25,526 nucleotides of DNA from an uncultured bacterium (GTDB lineage Bacteria; Verrucomicrobiota; Kiritimatiellia; RFP12; UBA1067). Positions 16,382-24,186 of the stretch are shown here, piece after piece (the first letter of the stretch is position 1; each line of letters opens with the position of its first letter). The DNA is taken from the NCBI GenBank assembly GCA_902779075.1, contig CACZAK010000043.1, positions 1-25,526 of the forward strand. Direction: 5' to 3'. The translations under genes were made by a program, and so were the position numbers. A model generated the notes under the pieces. The model had not been told where the DNA came from and made no database searches. It worked only from the letters and a program-made list of their open reading frames with translations.

Positions 16382-18405
16382 CCAATCGCCGAAGCCTGAA
16401 CCTCAAGCTCATATTAAGCGTGCTTGCGGCGTTCCTGCTGTCGCTGGCCTTCTCGTGGTTCCTGCACGACCGTCTATCCGAACGCGACGCGTACGCGCTC
16501 ATCGACCGCACGTTCGACCATGTGCAGGACGAGCTCGCCGACTGCGTCAACGAACGGCTCGTGCTCGTGTGCATGGCGGCCCGGGAGCAGCTTGAGGACG
16601 GACACCCTGACGATCCGGCCTCAATGCAGAAGCTCGCACGCGAGCTGCGCGTCACCGAGGTCAGCATCGCAGACGAGAAGGGCGACATCGTGCGTTCGTC
16701 CGTGGACGACTACCTCGCGCGCCCAGGAAGGCCGGCCTTCAACTTCGCCGCAACCGACGACAAGGTCGCAAACGAAATGATGGGCCTCGTAGACGGCAGA
16801 TACACTGAGTACTGCCAGCCGTTCCGCAGCAACCCTGCGAACGGCAACTGGCGCAAGTTCGTGGGAGTATGGCGGCACGCCGGCGGATTCTTCGAGATCG
16901 GATGCGACGCGAAGGCGCTGCAGTCGCTTGCGCGTTCCACCTGCGTGGACCTCTTCCGCAATTGGCACGTCGGCGGAACGGGCGGCATCGTAGTCACCAC
17001 TCCTTCCGGACTCGTCCTCTCCGACTACGAGGAGCCGAACCGCGAGGGTACGCAGTTCCAGGAACCAGACGGGGATTTCTTCTACTGGAAGCGCAAGGAA
17101 ATCGAGAGCTTCCCCGTCTACGTGATGATACCGAAGGGATCCGCCGCGGTGCAGCGCGACGTCCTCGTAGGCTCGACGGCCTTGCTGAACGGCGTGGCGC
17201 TCGTGTTCGTGGCGCTGCTCGTCGGCTTCGTCATCTCCGCGTTCGTCCGACAGCAGATGCGCGCGCAGGCGGCGAAGGAGATGAAGATGGCGACGGACAT
17301 CCAGCTCTCTGCGCTGCCGAACGTGTTCCCGCCGTTCCCGGACGAGACGCGCTTCGACATCTGGGCGTCGATGGAGACGGCGAAGGAGGTGGGCGGCGAC
17401 TTCTACGACTTCTACTTCATCGGGAAGGACCGCCTGCTCTTCCTCGTCGCCGACGTGAGCGGGAAGGGCGTCCCGGCGGCGATGTTCATGATGCGCGCGA
17501 AGACGCTCCTCAAGGGCGCCGAACAGACGGGCAAGCCGATCGCGCAGGCGTTCGAGGAGGTGAACGACGCGCTCAGCGAGGGCAATTCCTCCTGCACGTT
17601 CGTCACGGCGTGGGCCGGCGAGCTCAACACTCGGACGGGGCACGTGACGTTTGTGAACGCGGGGCACAATCCGCCGGTTGTCCTGCACGGCGGCAAGCCG
17701 GAGCTCCTGAAGTCGCGTCCCTCGCTTGCGCTTGGCGCAATGTCTGGAATCCGTTACCGCACCGGCGAGATGTGGCTTAAGCCGGGCGACGAAATCTACC
17801 TTTACACGGATGGCATAGTCGAGCAGCCGGACGAATCTGGGAACCTCTACGGAGAGGACAGGATGCTCAAGGTTCTTTCGGATACGACCAAGAATGGAAA
17901 AGACGTCCTTGACGCCGTGTTGGCGGACGTGCGCCAGTACGCGGCGGGCGTCGAGCAGGCGGACGACTGCACGCAGCTCCTGATACGCTATCGCGGCGAA
18001 CCGGACGTAGTCACCCGCGAATACGCTCCGACGATGGAGGATCTTGCACGCGCCACGGACGACCTCGCCGCCGCGCTCAAGCCGGTGCCCGCAAAGGCCA
18101 AGAACAAGCTTCTTGTCGCGGCCGACGAAATCTTCGCCAACATCGTGCGCTATTCCGGCGCGACGCGCTGGTCGCTATCCGTCGTGCTCACGCACAATCC
18201 GGAGGGAGTGCGCCTGGTCATGTCCGACGACGGGAAGCCATTCGATCCGCTCATCCACCGCGACCCCGACACGACGCTCAGCGCGGCGGAGCGCGAAGTC
18301 GGCGGACTCGGTATCTTGATCGTCAAAAAGACGATGTCGCCCGTCACCTACAGGCGGCGCAACGGCAACAACATACTTACAATAGGAAAAGACTATGGAG
18401 ATTAA
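16378..18405 (+). CDS. Membrane sensor with SpoIIE/PP2C phosphatase and HATPase (anti-sigma kinase-like) domains
   Basis: A 675-residue bifunctional signalling protein. TM1 spans about 10-29, an extracytoplasmic sensor-like region about 30-262, and TM2 about 264-289. The SpoIIE/PP2C phosphatase domain (about 320-540) has GGDFYDFY (D341), VADVSGKGVPAAMF (D359), NAGHNPP, YTDGI (D478) and ADDCTQL (D529/D530). A C-terminal RsbW-type HATPase domain (about 548-672) follows, with ADEIFANIVRYSG (E584, N588), SDDGKPFDP and GGLGILIVKK. The phosphatase would dephosphorylate, and the kinase domain phosphorylate or bind, the STAS protein encoded next. One chain therefore carries both opposing activities of a partner switch. 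The start overlaps the lipoprotein stop (ATGA), and the end overlaps the STAS gene by 11 bases. Confidence 0.9.
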   Translation: MTNRRSLNLKLILSVLAAFLLSLAFSWFLHDRLSERDAYALIDRTFDHVQDELADCVNERLVLVCMAAREQLEDGHPDDPASMQKLARELRVTEVSIADEKGDIVRSSVDDYLARPGRPAFNFAATDDKVANEMMGLVDGRYTEYCQPFRSNPANGNWRKFVGVWRHAGGFFEIGCDAKALQSLARSTCVDLFRNWHVGGTGGIVVTTPSGLVLSDYEEPNREGTQFQEPDGDFFYWKRKEIESFPVYVMIPKGSAAVQRDVLVGSTALLNGVALVFVALLVGFVISAFVRQQMRAQAAKEMKMATDIQLSALPNVFPPFPDETRFDIWASMETAKEVGGDFYDFYFIGKDRLLFLVADVSGKGVPAAMFMMRAKTLLKGAEQTGKPIAQAFEEVNDALSEGNSSCTFVTAWAGELNTRTGHVTFVNAGHNPPVVLHGGKPELLKSRPSLALGAMSGIRYRTGEMWLKPGDEIYLYTDGIVEQPDESGNLYGEDRMLKVLSDTTKNGKDVLDAVLADVRQYAAGVEQADDCTQLLIRYRGEPDVVTREYAPTMEDLARATDDLAAALKPVPAKAKNKLLVAADEIFANIVRYSGATRWSLSVVLTHNPEGVRLVMSDDGKPFDPLIHRDPDTTLSAAEREVGGLGILIVKKTMSPVTYRRRNGNNILTIGKDYGD

Positions 18406-18688
18406 AACAACTACAGAAGGAACCCGGATGACCATCGCGGTCAGCGGACGGGTTGACACGGTCACGGCCCCCGAGCTCGAGGCGTCACTGAACTTCGGCG
18501 ATGCAACTTGCGTGGTGATCGACCTCGCGGGCGTCCCGTACATGAGCTCGGCAGGGCTCCGACTCCTGCTCACCTCGCATAAGAAGATGCTTGCCAAGGG
18601 CGGAGAACTGCAGATCGCCAACGCGCAGGAAGCCGTTCGGGAGGTGCTGGACATCACAGGTTTCTCTGGCATCCTCAACCTTGTCTGA
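18395..18688 (+). CDS. STAS-domain anti-sigma factor antagonist (RsbV-like)
   Basis: A 97-residue single-domain STAS protein. It has the usual beta-strand opening (MTIAVSGRVDT), VVIDLAGVPYMSSAGLRLLL with the candidate phospho-acceptor Ser52, and a C-terminal EVLDITGFSGIL helix. In partner switching, the unphosphorylated form sequesters an anti-sigma factor or HATPase protein and frees the target. Its start lies inside the phosphatase-kinase gene (11-base overlap), so the three-gene set is tightly coupled. No sigma factor gene is present in the window; the final target is unknown. Confidence 0.9.
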   Translation: MEIKTTTEGTRMTIAVSGRVDTVTAPELEASLNFGDATCVVIDLAGVPYMSSAGLRLLLTSHKKMLAKGGELQIANAQEAVREVLDITGFSGILNLV

Positions 18689-18761
18689 CCTGCGGCGACT
18701 TTTCACGACAAAAACTTATTTGAAATCCCTGTTGCGCCGCGCCGCGAAAAAGGGTAAAATA

Positions 18762-19496
18762 GTGGCCGTGAAGAAAAGGCTAAAGTACAAGCGCATCCTC
18801 CTGAAGCTTTCGGGAGAGGTGCTCGCGAACCGCGAGACGGGCGAGTGCATCGACCCGGCGAAACTCGCGTTCATGGCCGAGCGCGTGAAGAAAATCCACG
18901 CCCTTGGTTGCCAGGTCGGCATCGTCCTCGGCGGCGGCAACATCTTCCGCGGGCTTACGGGCTCGACGCAGGGCGTGAACCGCGTGACGGGCGACTCTAT
19001 GGGAATGCTCGCCACGATCATCAACGGCCTCGCGATGATGAACGCTCTTGAGGCCATCGGCGTGCCCACGCGCGTGATGACGTCCATAGAGATGCCGAAG
19101 CTCGCTGAGCCGTTCATCCAGCGCAAGGCTATCCGGCATCTAGAGAAGGGCCGCGTGGTGGTGTTCGCCGGCGGCACCGGAAACCCGTATTTTTCCACGG
19201 ACTCGGCGGCCGCCCTGCGCGCGAGTGAGATCGGGGCGGACGTGCTCCTGAAGGCCACGAAGGTGGATGGCATCTACACGGCCGATCCGAAGAAGGACCC
19301 GAAGGCGAAAAAGTACGGCTCGCTCCGCTACGAGACGGCGCTTGAGAAGCGGCTCAAGGTTATGGACGCGGCGGCGTTCGCGCTGTGCATGGACAACGAG
19401 ATACCCATCGTTGTGTTCGACTTTTTCGACGGCAACGCGCTCCAGCGCGTCGTGCGCGGCGAGGCGGTGGGCACGCTCGTAAGCGAGAAGGGCTGA
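18762..19496 (+). CDS. pyrH: UMP kinase (uridylate kinase)
   Basis: Phosphorylates UMP to UDP in the pyrimidine pathway; cytoplasmic hexamer in known bacteria. The 244-residue amino-acid-kinase-fold protein has YKRILLKLSGEVL, GIVLGGGNIFRG, DSMGMLATIINGLAM, VVFAGGTGNPYFSTDSAAALRA, KATKVDGIYTADPKKDPKAK and the C-terminal VVRGEAVGTLV, all standard for PyrH. No ATG is available. GTG 18762 is chosen because AGGG (18751-18754) lies 7 bases upstream; GTG 18768 is the alternative. The 73-base gap after the STAS gene holds no convincing promoter that I can see. frr follows, as in most bacteria, but tsf is not adjacent upstream. Confidence 0.95.
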   Translation: MAVKKRLKYKRILLKLSGEVLANRETGECIDPAKLAFMAERVKKIHALGCQVGIVLGGGNIFRGLTGSTQGVNRVTGDSMGMLATIINGLAMMNALEAIGVPTRVMTSIEMPKLAEPFIQRKAIRHLEKGRVVVFAGGTGNPYFSTDSAAALRASEIGADVLLKATKVDGIYTADPKKDPKAKKYGSLRYETALEKRLKVMDAAAFALCMDNEIPIVVFDFFDGNALQRVVRGEAVGTLVSEKG

Positions 19497-19528
19497 GAAT
19501 TTCAAATCAAGAGAAAGCGGACGCCGGC

Positions 19529-19549
19529 TGTCCGATGTCGGATGTCCAA
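19529..19549. repeat. Three degenerate 7-bp tandem repeats (TGTCCGA)
   Basis: TGTCCGA, TGTCGGA and TGTCCAA follow each other exactly at 19529, 19536 and 19543 in the pyrH-frr gap. The step of 7 and the internal TG match the geometry of the larger array at 12723-12785, although the sequence differs. Confidence 0.6.
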
Positions 19550-19575
19550 GTCAACTTAAGAAAGGCAAAAAGAAA

Positions 19576-20139
19576 ATGGAAACAGTAAGTGAAGTCCTGA
19601 ACGACGCGACGTCGAAAATCCAGAAGTCCTTCGACGCGCTCAAGGCGCAGTTCGCGGGTCTCCGCACGGGCAAGGCGTCCACTGCGATGGTGGACGGCAT
19701 ACAGGCCGAGGCGTGGGGGTCCAAGCAGCCCCTCAAGAACATCGCCACGATCTCGACGCCTGAGCCGCGCCAGATCAAGATCACGCCGTTCGATCCATCG
19801 ACGATCGATGGCATCATGAAGGCCATTCTCGCGGCGAACATCGGCGTGACGCCGCAGAGCGATGGCAAGGTGGTCCGCATTACGGTGCCCGAGCTGAACG
19901 AGGAGCGCCGCAAGGAGATCGTGAAGGTCGCCAAGAAGCAGGCTGAGGACCAGAAGATCGCGATGCGTAACGTCCGTCGTGATGCGAACGAGGCACTCAA
20001 GAAGCTGGAGAAAGACAAGAAGATTTCCGAGGATGACCTCAAGCAGGGGCTCGACAAGGTCCAGAAGGCCACGGACGACGGCATAGCGAAGATCGATGCG
20101 GAGTTGAAGTCCAAGGAAGCCGAAGTGATGGCGGTCTGA
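19576..20139 (+). CDS. frr: Ribosome recycling factor
   Basis: Splits the post-termination ribosome together with EF-G. The 187-residue length is typical. Family motifs include FAGLRTGKASTAMVDGIQAEAWGS, PLKNIATISTPEPRQIKITPFD, VRITVPELNEERRKEIVKVAKKQAED, MRNVRRDANEALKKLEKDKKISEDD and the helical tail. It lies 79 bases after pyrH; the gap contains three 7-bp repeats and the ribosome-binding sequence (AAGAAAGG before ATG). The order pyrH-frr is conserved in bacteria. Confidence 0.97.
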   Translation: METVSEVLNDATSKIQKSFDALKAQFAGLRTGKASTAMVDGIQAEAWGSKQPLKNIATISTPEPRQIKITPFDPSTIDGIMKAILAANIGVTPQSDGKVVRITVPELNEERRKEIVKVAKKQAEDQKIAMRNVRRDANEALKKLEKDKKISEDDLKQGLDKVQKATDDGIAKIDAELKSKEAEVMAV

Positions 20140-20190
20140 CCCTGCAAAGCAACGACTGTTGACGGGTAACGAGAAGAAGGAGAAGAGCAC

Positions 20191-21165
20191 ATGGCAGAAG
20201 AAGTTGAAATGACGCCGGTTACGCTAGATGATGCCGCAACCGTTCCGCCCAAGGTTTCTCCGTTTGGCGCGCGCCCTACGGAGACTGCTGCACCAGCGGC
20301 AGCGTCGCCAGTACCAGCGGCTCCAGCAGCCGCAGCTCCTGCCGCCGCCGTACCAGCCGCACCGGCCTTGCCCTCATCCGGTGTCTCGACGATAAAGCTC
20401 AAGCCCGTGATTCGTAAACCGCAGATCCGCAAGCCGGTCATTGGCGGGGTGAAGCCACCAGCGACAGTAGCGGCAGCAGCGTCTCCGGAGGTCACCAAGA
20501 AGGCCACGCAAAGCCTTAAGGCAGTGACGGGGCCAATTCCCATGCAGGCGACTCTGCGTAAGACGGGGATTGTCGCCGAGGGCATCCTCACGCCCGCGCA
20601 GCAGCAGGCAGCGAAGTCTAAAACCTCCCGTATCTCGCTTGAATCCGCCATCGGCGTTGCGCCCGTGAAGGAGGCTCCAGCTCCGATGAAGACGATTCGT
20701 CTGCGGCGCCCAACGGATCTCAAATCCAATGGACCTGCGCCGCTCGTGTCATCGCAGCCGCCAGTATCGGAACCGCCCGCTGCCCCTGTCGCAGGGTCGG
20801 AGGCGTCGACGGAAGGTGAAACTTCCGTTACGCAGAAGAAGACGCTGAAGCTCCACCGTCCTGGCATCGGAATCAAGCGCCCGACAATCTCCTCCGCGCC
20901 TGCCGCGTCTGCTGCGCCAGCCGAAGGCGACGTGCCTGAAATGCCCGTGGCGGATATGGCCCCTGTTGGCAACCTCTCTCCCGTCGGAATGGCCGGCGGA
21001 GAGTCGGGCAAGTCCGCAGGCGTTCCGGGCTGGGTGGCTGTGATGTCGCTCATTACGTCCATCGCCGCCCTTGCTGCGGTTGGATTCCTGATGTGGCATC
21101 TGTGGCAGGAGGGCGTAGGCCCGGTCGCCGGCGCCAACGAGATGCAGTTCATCCAGATGGACTAG
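20191..21165 (+). CDS. Ala/Pro-rich protein with repeated basic motif and C-terminal membrane helix
   Basis: A 324-residue protein that I do not assign to a family. Residues 1-280 are low-complexity and rich in Ala and Pro, likely disordered. They are punctuated by a repeated short motif of the type [ST]-[IL]-[KR]-L-[KR/H]-x-P: STIKLKP (66-72), KTIRLRRP (167-174) and KTLKLHRP (217-224), plus weaker relatives TSRISLE (145-151) and IRKPQIRKPVI (74-84). Residues 281-303 form one membrane helix (WVAVMSLITSIAALAAVGFLM) followed by about 20 residues, as in a tail-anchored protein. It has no signal peptide, so the motif-rich part is probably cytoplasmic. AAGGAG lies before the ATG. It is 12 bases from the ABC permease gene and may be part of that operon. 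Confidence 0.75.
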   Translation: MAEEVEMTPVTLDDAATVPPKVSPFGARPTETAAPAAASPVPAAPAAAAPAAAVPAAPALPSSGVSTIKLKPVIRKPQIRKPVIGGVKPPATVAAAASPEVTKKATQSLKAVTGPIPMQATLRKTGIVAEGILTPAQQQAAKSKTSRISLESAIGVAPVKEAPAPMKTIRLRRPTDLKSNGPAPLVSSQPPVSEPPAAPVAGSEASTEGETSVTQKKTLKLHRPGIGIKRPTISSAPAASAAPAEGDVPEMPVADMAPVGNLSPVGMAGGESGKSAGVPGWVAVMSLITSIAALAAVGFLMWHLWQEGVGPVAGANEMQFIQMD

Positions 21166-21177
21166 GAAAGGCGCGTC

Positions 21178-22083
21178 ATGCGTCGGTTCTGGGCACTCGC
21201 TCGGTCGGCCGCGCTGGAGGCGCTGGCTGAGCCGCTTTCTGCAATTCTTTTCCTCGTTGCGCTTCTGGCGGTGCATCTTCTGCCAGTCTTTCACCTGCAC
21301 CAGTTCGGCGAGGCTGGGCGTCTGTCGCGCGAATGCGGCTTCTCCGCTCTGCTCGTGTTCGGACTCGTGTTTGCCACGTCGGCGGCCGTCCATGCGATTG
21401 GACGCGAGCTTGAAAGCGGAACGGCTGCTGCGGCGCTTGCGCGCCCTGTGCCGCGCTCGATGTTCTTCTGCGCGAAGGTCGCCGGAGTGCTGGCCGCGTT
21501 CGCGCTGTTCCTTCTCTCCGTGGCAGGGGCAACGCTGCTCTCTGTCGTCACGTCGCAGATGGGACGAATAGTCACGCAGGGCGACGTGCTCGTGTGGGGA
21601 CCCGGAGTGGCGGCTGGCGCCGGTGGAACGCTGCTTGCGTTTGCGCTTGCGGCGCTGGGGAACGGCATTCTGAGGACGCGCTTCTGCGTTGGGGCTTGTT
21701 TGCTGATGGCGCTCGCACAGCCGGTGGCGCTCGCCGGCATCCTGTTTTTCAACCATTCACCTGTGCCATGGACGCTCTTGCCCGCGTTGGGCGTGCTTGC
21801 CCTGGGTTGCTCGGTGTTCGTGGTCATGGCGGGCGCACTCGCGGTATGCCTCAAGCCGGCGGCCGTCTCGGCGCTAATGACCGTGGCGGTGCTGCTGTCA
21901 TTTGTCCGTCCGCTGCGAGCCGTGATGCCGGACATCAACCGCTTTTGGCTTGTCGACGCCTTTACATCAGGCGGGACGATTCCGGCGCGGGAACTTTGCG
22001 CTGCCGCAGGGGCTGGCGCGCTGCTGGTCGCGTTTTGGCTTGTCGTCGGCTCCGTGTTGCTTGCGAGAAGGGAGATTCCATGA
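21178..22083 (+). CDS. ABC-2-type transporter permease
   Basis: A 301-residue integral membrane protein with about six to seven hydrophobic segments (for example residues 21-40, 56-73, 100-125, 145-165, 172-190, 200-230 and 272-295). The cytoplasmic part near residues 74-100 (GRELESGTAAAALARPVPRSMFFCAKV) has the 'E...GT...L..P..R..f...K' pattern seen in ABC-2 permeases of the NatB/CcmB kind. Its stop overlaps the ATG of the ATPase gene (ATGA at 22080). The transported substrate is unknown. The ribosome site GGAAAGG is good. Confidence 0.8.
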   Translation: MRRFWALARSAALEALAEPLSAILFLVALLAVHLLPVFHLHQFGEAGRLSRECGFSALLVFGLVFATSAAVHAIGRELESGTAAAALARPVPRSMFFCAKVAGVLAAFALFLLSVAGATLLSVVTSQMGRIVTQGDVLVWGPGVAAGAGGTLLAFALAALGNGILRTRFCVGACLLMALAQPVALAGILFFNHSPVPWTLLPALGVLALGCSVFVVMAGALAVCLKPAAVSALMTVAVLLSFVRPLRAVMPDINRFWLVDAFTSGGTIPARELCAAAGAGALLVAFWLVVGSVLLARREIP

Positions 22084-22931
22084 GCGAACCCGTTGTGGAG
22101 ATCAAAGGACTGCGAAAGACGTTTCGTGACTTCTGGCTGCGTCCCGTGGCCGAGGCCGTGCGTGGCATAGACCTGACCGTAGAACGCGGAGACGTATTCG
22201 GCTTGCTGGGGCCAAACGGCTCTGGGAAGTCCACGACCATCAAGATGATCCTCGGCCTTCTTGCGCCGTCGGGCGGCACCATACGTCTGTTCGGGCTCTC
22301 GCCCCGTGCCCGTGCGGCGCGTGCGCGCCTCGGATACCTGCCTGAGCTTTCCTACCTGCATCCGTTCCTCACGGCGCGCGAGACGATCCGATACTATGCG
22401 GGACTTTCGTCGCTCGACCGCCGCACCGCGAAGAAGCGAACGGAAGAACTGTTGGAGCGCGTTGGCCTTGCGTCCGTCGCAGACCGCGCGGTGGGAGGGT
22501 TTTCTAAGGGCATGGCCCGCCGCGTGGCGCTCGCCGCGTCGCTCGTCTCGAATCCGGAACTGCTCGTCCTCGACGAACCGACGTCGGGCCTCGATCCCAT
22601 CGGCACGCGCGACGTGAAGGAGCTCATCCGCACGCTGGCTAAGGACGGCGTGACGGTGCTGATGACATCGCACCTGCTTGCCGACACCGAGGACGTCTGC
22701 TCCAAGATCGCGATCCTCTCGCACGGACAGGTCGCCGCCAGCGGACGCACTGCCGACCTCCTCACGCGCACGCAGGACGCCCGCTTCACGGTAGAGGGCC
22801 TCGCGGAGGATGAGGCGCGCGCGCTGGCGGACGAACTTGCGCGCCGCTACGGAAAACCTGTCGCGTTCGACCACCCAAGCGTTCCGCTTGAGAAATTCTT
22901 CGCAGAAGCAGTGGGGGCTGCGCGTGGCTGA
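22080..22931 (+). CDS. ABC transporter ATP-binding protein
   Basis: A 283-residue ATPase energising the adjacent permeases. Walker A GPNGSGKS is at residues 44-51, the Q-loop-like YLPE at 87-90, the signature GGFSKGMARR at 139-148 (a variant of LSGGQ, as in CcmA/NatA exporters), Walker B LLVLDEP at 161-167, the D-loop SGLDP and the switch His198. After about residue 225 there is a short extra domain common in ABC-2 ATPases. Start ATG 22080 is fixed by the overlap with the permease stop and gives a normal N-terminus (VVEIKGLRKTF); longer readings into the permease are rejected. It overlaps the following gene by 8 bases. Confidence 0.95.
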   Translation: MSEPVVEIKGLRKTFRDFWLRPVAEAVRGIDLTVERGDVFGLLGPNGSGKSTTIKMILGLLAPSGGTIRLFGLSPRARAARARLGYLPELSYLHPFLTARETIRYYAGLSSLDRRTAKKRTEELLERVGLASVADRAVGGFSKGMARRVALAASLVSNPELLVLDEPTSGLDPIGTRDVKELIRTLAKDGVTVLMTSHLLADTEDVCSKIAILSHGQVAASGRTADLLTRTQDARFTVEGLAEDEARALADELARRYGKPVAFDHPSVPLEKFFAEAVGAARG

Positions 22932-24168
22932 GTCCTTCCTGCTTGCATGGCGCGCGCTTGTGCGCGGGCATGTCCTGACGGCGCTTCTTGCGCTGACGGC
23001 GCTTGCGCATCTGTTCCTTCCTGCGCTGGTGCGGTCCGACGGCACTGCGGCTGGCGCCCGCGAGGTGTTCCTGAGGGCCGTTCCCGGCGGCGTGTACATG
23101 GTGCTTTGCGTGGCATTGCTTGCATGCGCCTGCGGTTTCGTGGCGCGTGCGCGCGAATCGCACCGTCTCGCCCTTGCGGCCGTGCGCCCGGTCTCCGCTG
23201 GCTCGCTCCTTTTCGGACCTTTCCTTGCGCTTGTCGCGGTTGCCGCAGTGGTGCTTGCCTTCAACGCGGGGTTGACATGCGCGCGTGGGGGCTGGACGGA
23301 CTGTCGGCATGTCTACGCCCCCGTGCTGGAGCCGCCTGAGACGGTGGCAAAACAGATGCTGCAGGATATCCTCGCGGACACGAACACCCCGCGCGAGATT
23401 CGCACGGCCCCTCGCCACAGACTGCTATCCATCCTCACCGGTCGCGAAATCGACCGCTACGAGAACATCCCTCCGACATGCACAGCCTCGTGGCCGTTCC
23501 CGGACGAGGCTGCGGCATCCGACGGCGCTACCGCGCGTATCCGATTCTCCACGCAGTTCAATATGCGCTCGGAGCTTTCCGGTGTCGTCACGCTCGGATC
23601 GTGGTCCGCCGTGGTGAGCAACAACACGCAGTCCATACTTGAAATTCCGCTTGTCCGTCCTCAAGACAAGGGCGTGGGATCGGATACAAAGTTGAGTTTC
23701 CACAATACGGGCAAAACCACGGTGATGCTCAGACCTCGCCGCGATGTGGAGGTACTTACGCCAGCTGACTCCTTCGTGATGAACACGCTGCGGGCGACGT
23801 GCGAGATGCTGTGCGTGGTCGCTTTCCTCTGCGCGTTCGGGCTGTTTCTGTCTGCATCGCTGTCGCGTCCGGTGGCGATCTTCACGGCGCTCGTCATGCT
23901 AGTCGTAACGGAAATGGCGCCGGCGGTGGTGGCGCAGTATCCAGACACTTTGGATTTGCCGATGTCAGACAGGATGGGACTCTGGCTCTCGCACGCCGTG
24001 GCCTTTGCGACTTCCGCGCTCGCGGAGCCGCAGCCGATTTCCGACCTGGCCACGGGTACGTGCGTCGAATGGTCCACGTTGGCCCGTACTGCCCTTGTGG
24101 ACGCAGTTGTTGCGCCGCTCGTGCTGCTCTCGCTCGCGGCGTATATCGTGCGCCGCCGCGCGTCATGA
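22924..24168 (+). CDS. Second ABC transporter permease with large extracytoplasmic domain
   Basis: A 414-residue membrane protein starting at GTG 22924 inside the end of the ATPase gene. Hydrophobic segments at about 17-36, 56-74 and 97-117 are followed by a soluble region of about 170 residues (118-288). Further helices are near 289-310, 315-336, 352-366 and 389-408. The soluble part includes a beta-rich stretch (IRFSTQFN, VVTLGSWSAVV, KLSFHNTGKT). The layout resembles permeases that hold a periplasmic domain, but no family is certain. It probably pairs with the smaller permease as a heterodimer. A longer in-frame start would run 38 codons into the ATPase and is unlikely. It ends 18 bases before the convergent alr gene, with no visible terminator. 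Confidence 0.75.
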   Translation: MAESFLLAWRALVRGHVLTALLALTALAHLFLPALVRSDGTAAGAREVFLRAVPGGVYMVLCVALLACACGFVARARESHRLALAAVRPVSAGSLLFGPFLALVAVAAVVLAFNAGLTCARGGWTDCRHVYAPVLEPPETVAKQMLQDILADTNTPREIRTAPRHRLLSILTGREIDRYENIPPTCTASWPFPDEAAASDGATARIRFSTQFNMRSELSGVVTLGSWSAVVSNNTQSILEIPLVRPQDKGVGSDTKLSFHNTGKTTVMLRPRRDVEVLTPADSFVMNTLRATCEMLCVVAFLCAFGLFLSASLSRPVAIFTALVMLVVTEMAPAVVAQYPDTLDLPMSDRMGLWLSHAVAFATSALAEPQPISDLATGTCVEWSTLARTALVDAVVAPLVLLSLAAYIVRRRAS

Positions 24169-24186
24169 TGACGGCAGACTGAATGT

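Noticed and set aside
18720..18760. TTGAAA (18720-18725) and TAAAAT (18755-18760) as a pyrH promoter
   Set aside because: Spacing is about 29 bp, and the TAAAAT lies between the ribosome site and the GTG start, so it is not a usable -10 for that start.
19551..21152. 533-codon minus-strand open frame opposite frr and the Ala/Pro-rich protein
   Set aside because: Ser/Ala/Gly low-complexity shadow; frr on the other strand is unmistakable.
21291..23264. 657-codon minus-strand open frame opposite the ABC transporter
   Set aside because: Ala/Arg/Ser-rich shadow; the plus strand has Walker A and B motifs and properly overlapping genes.
24169..24186. Bidirectional terminator between the ABC operon and alr
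   Set aside because: Only 18 bases, with no GC-rich stem and no T-tract.
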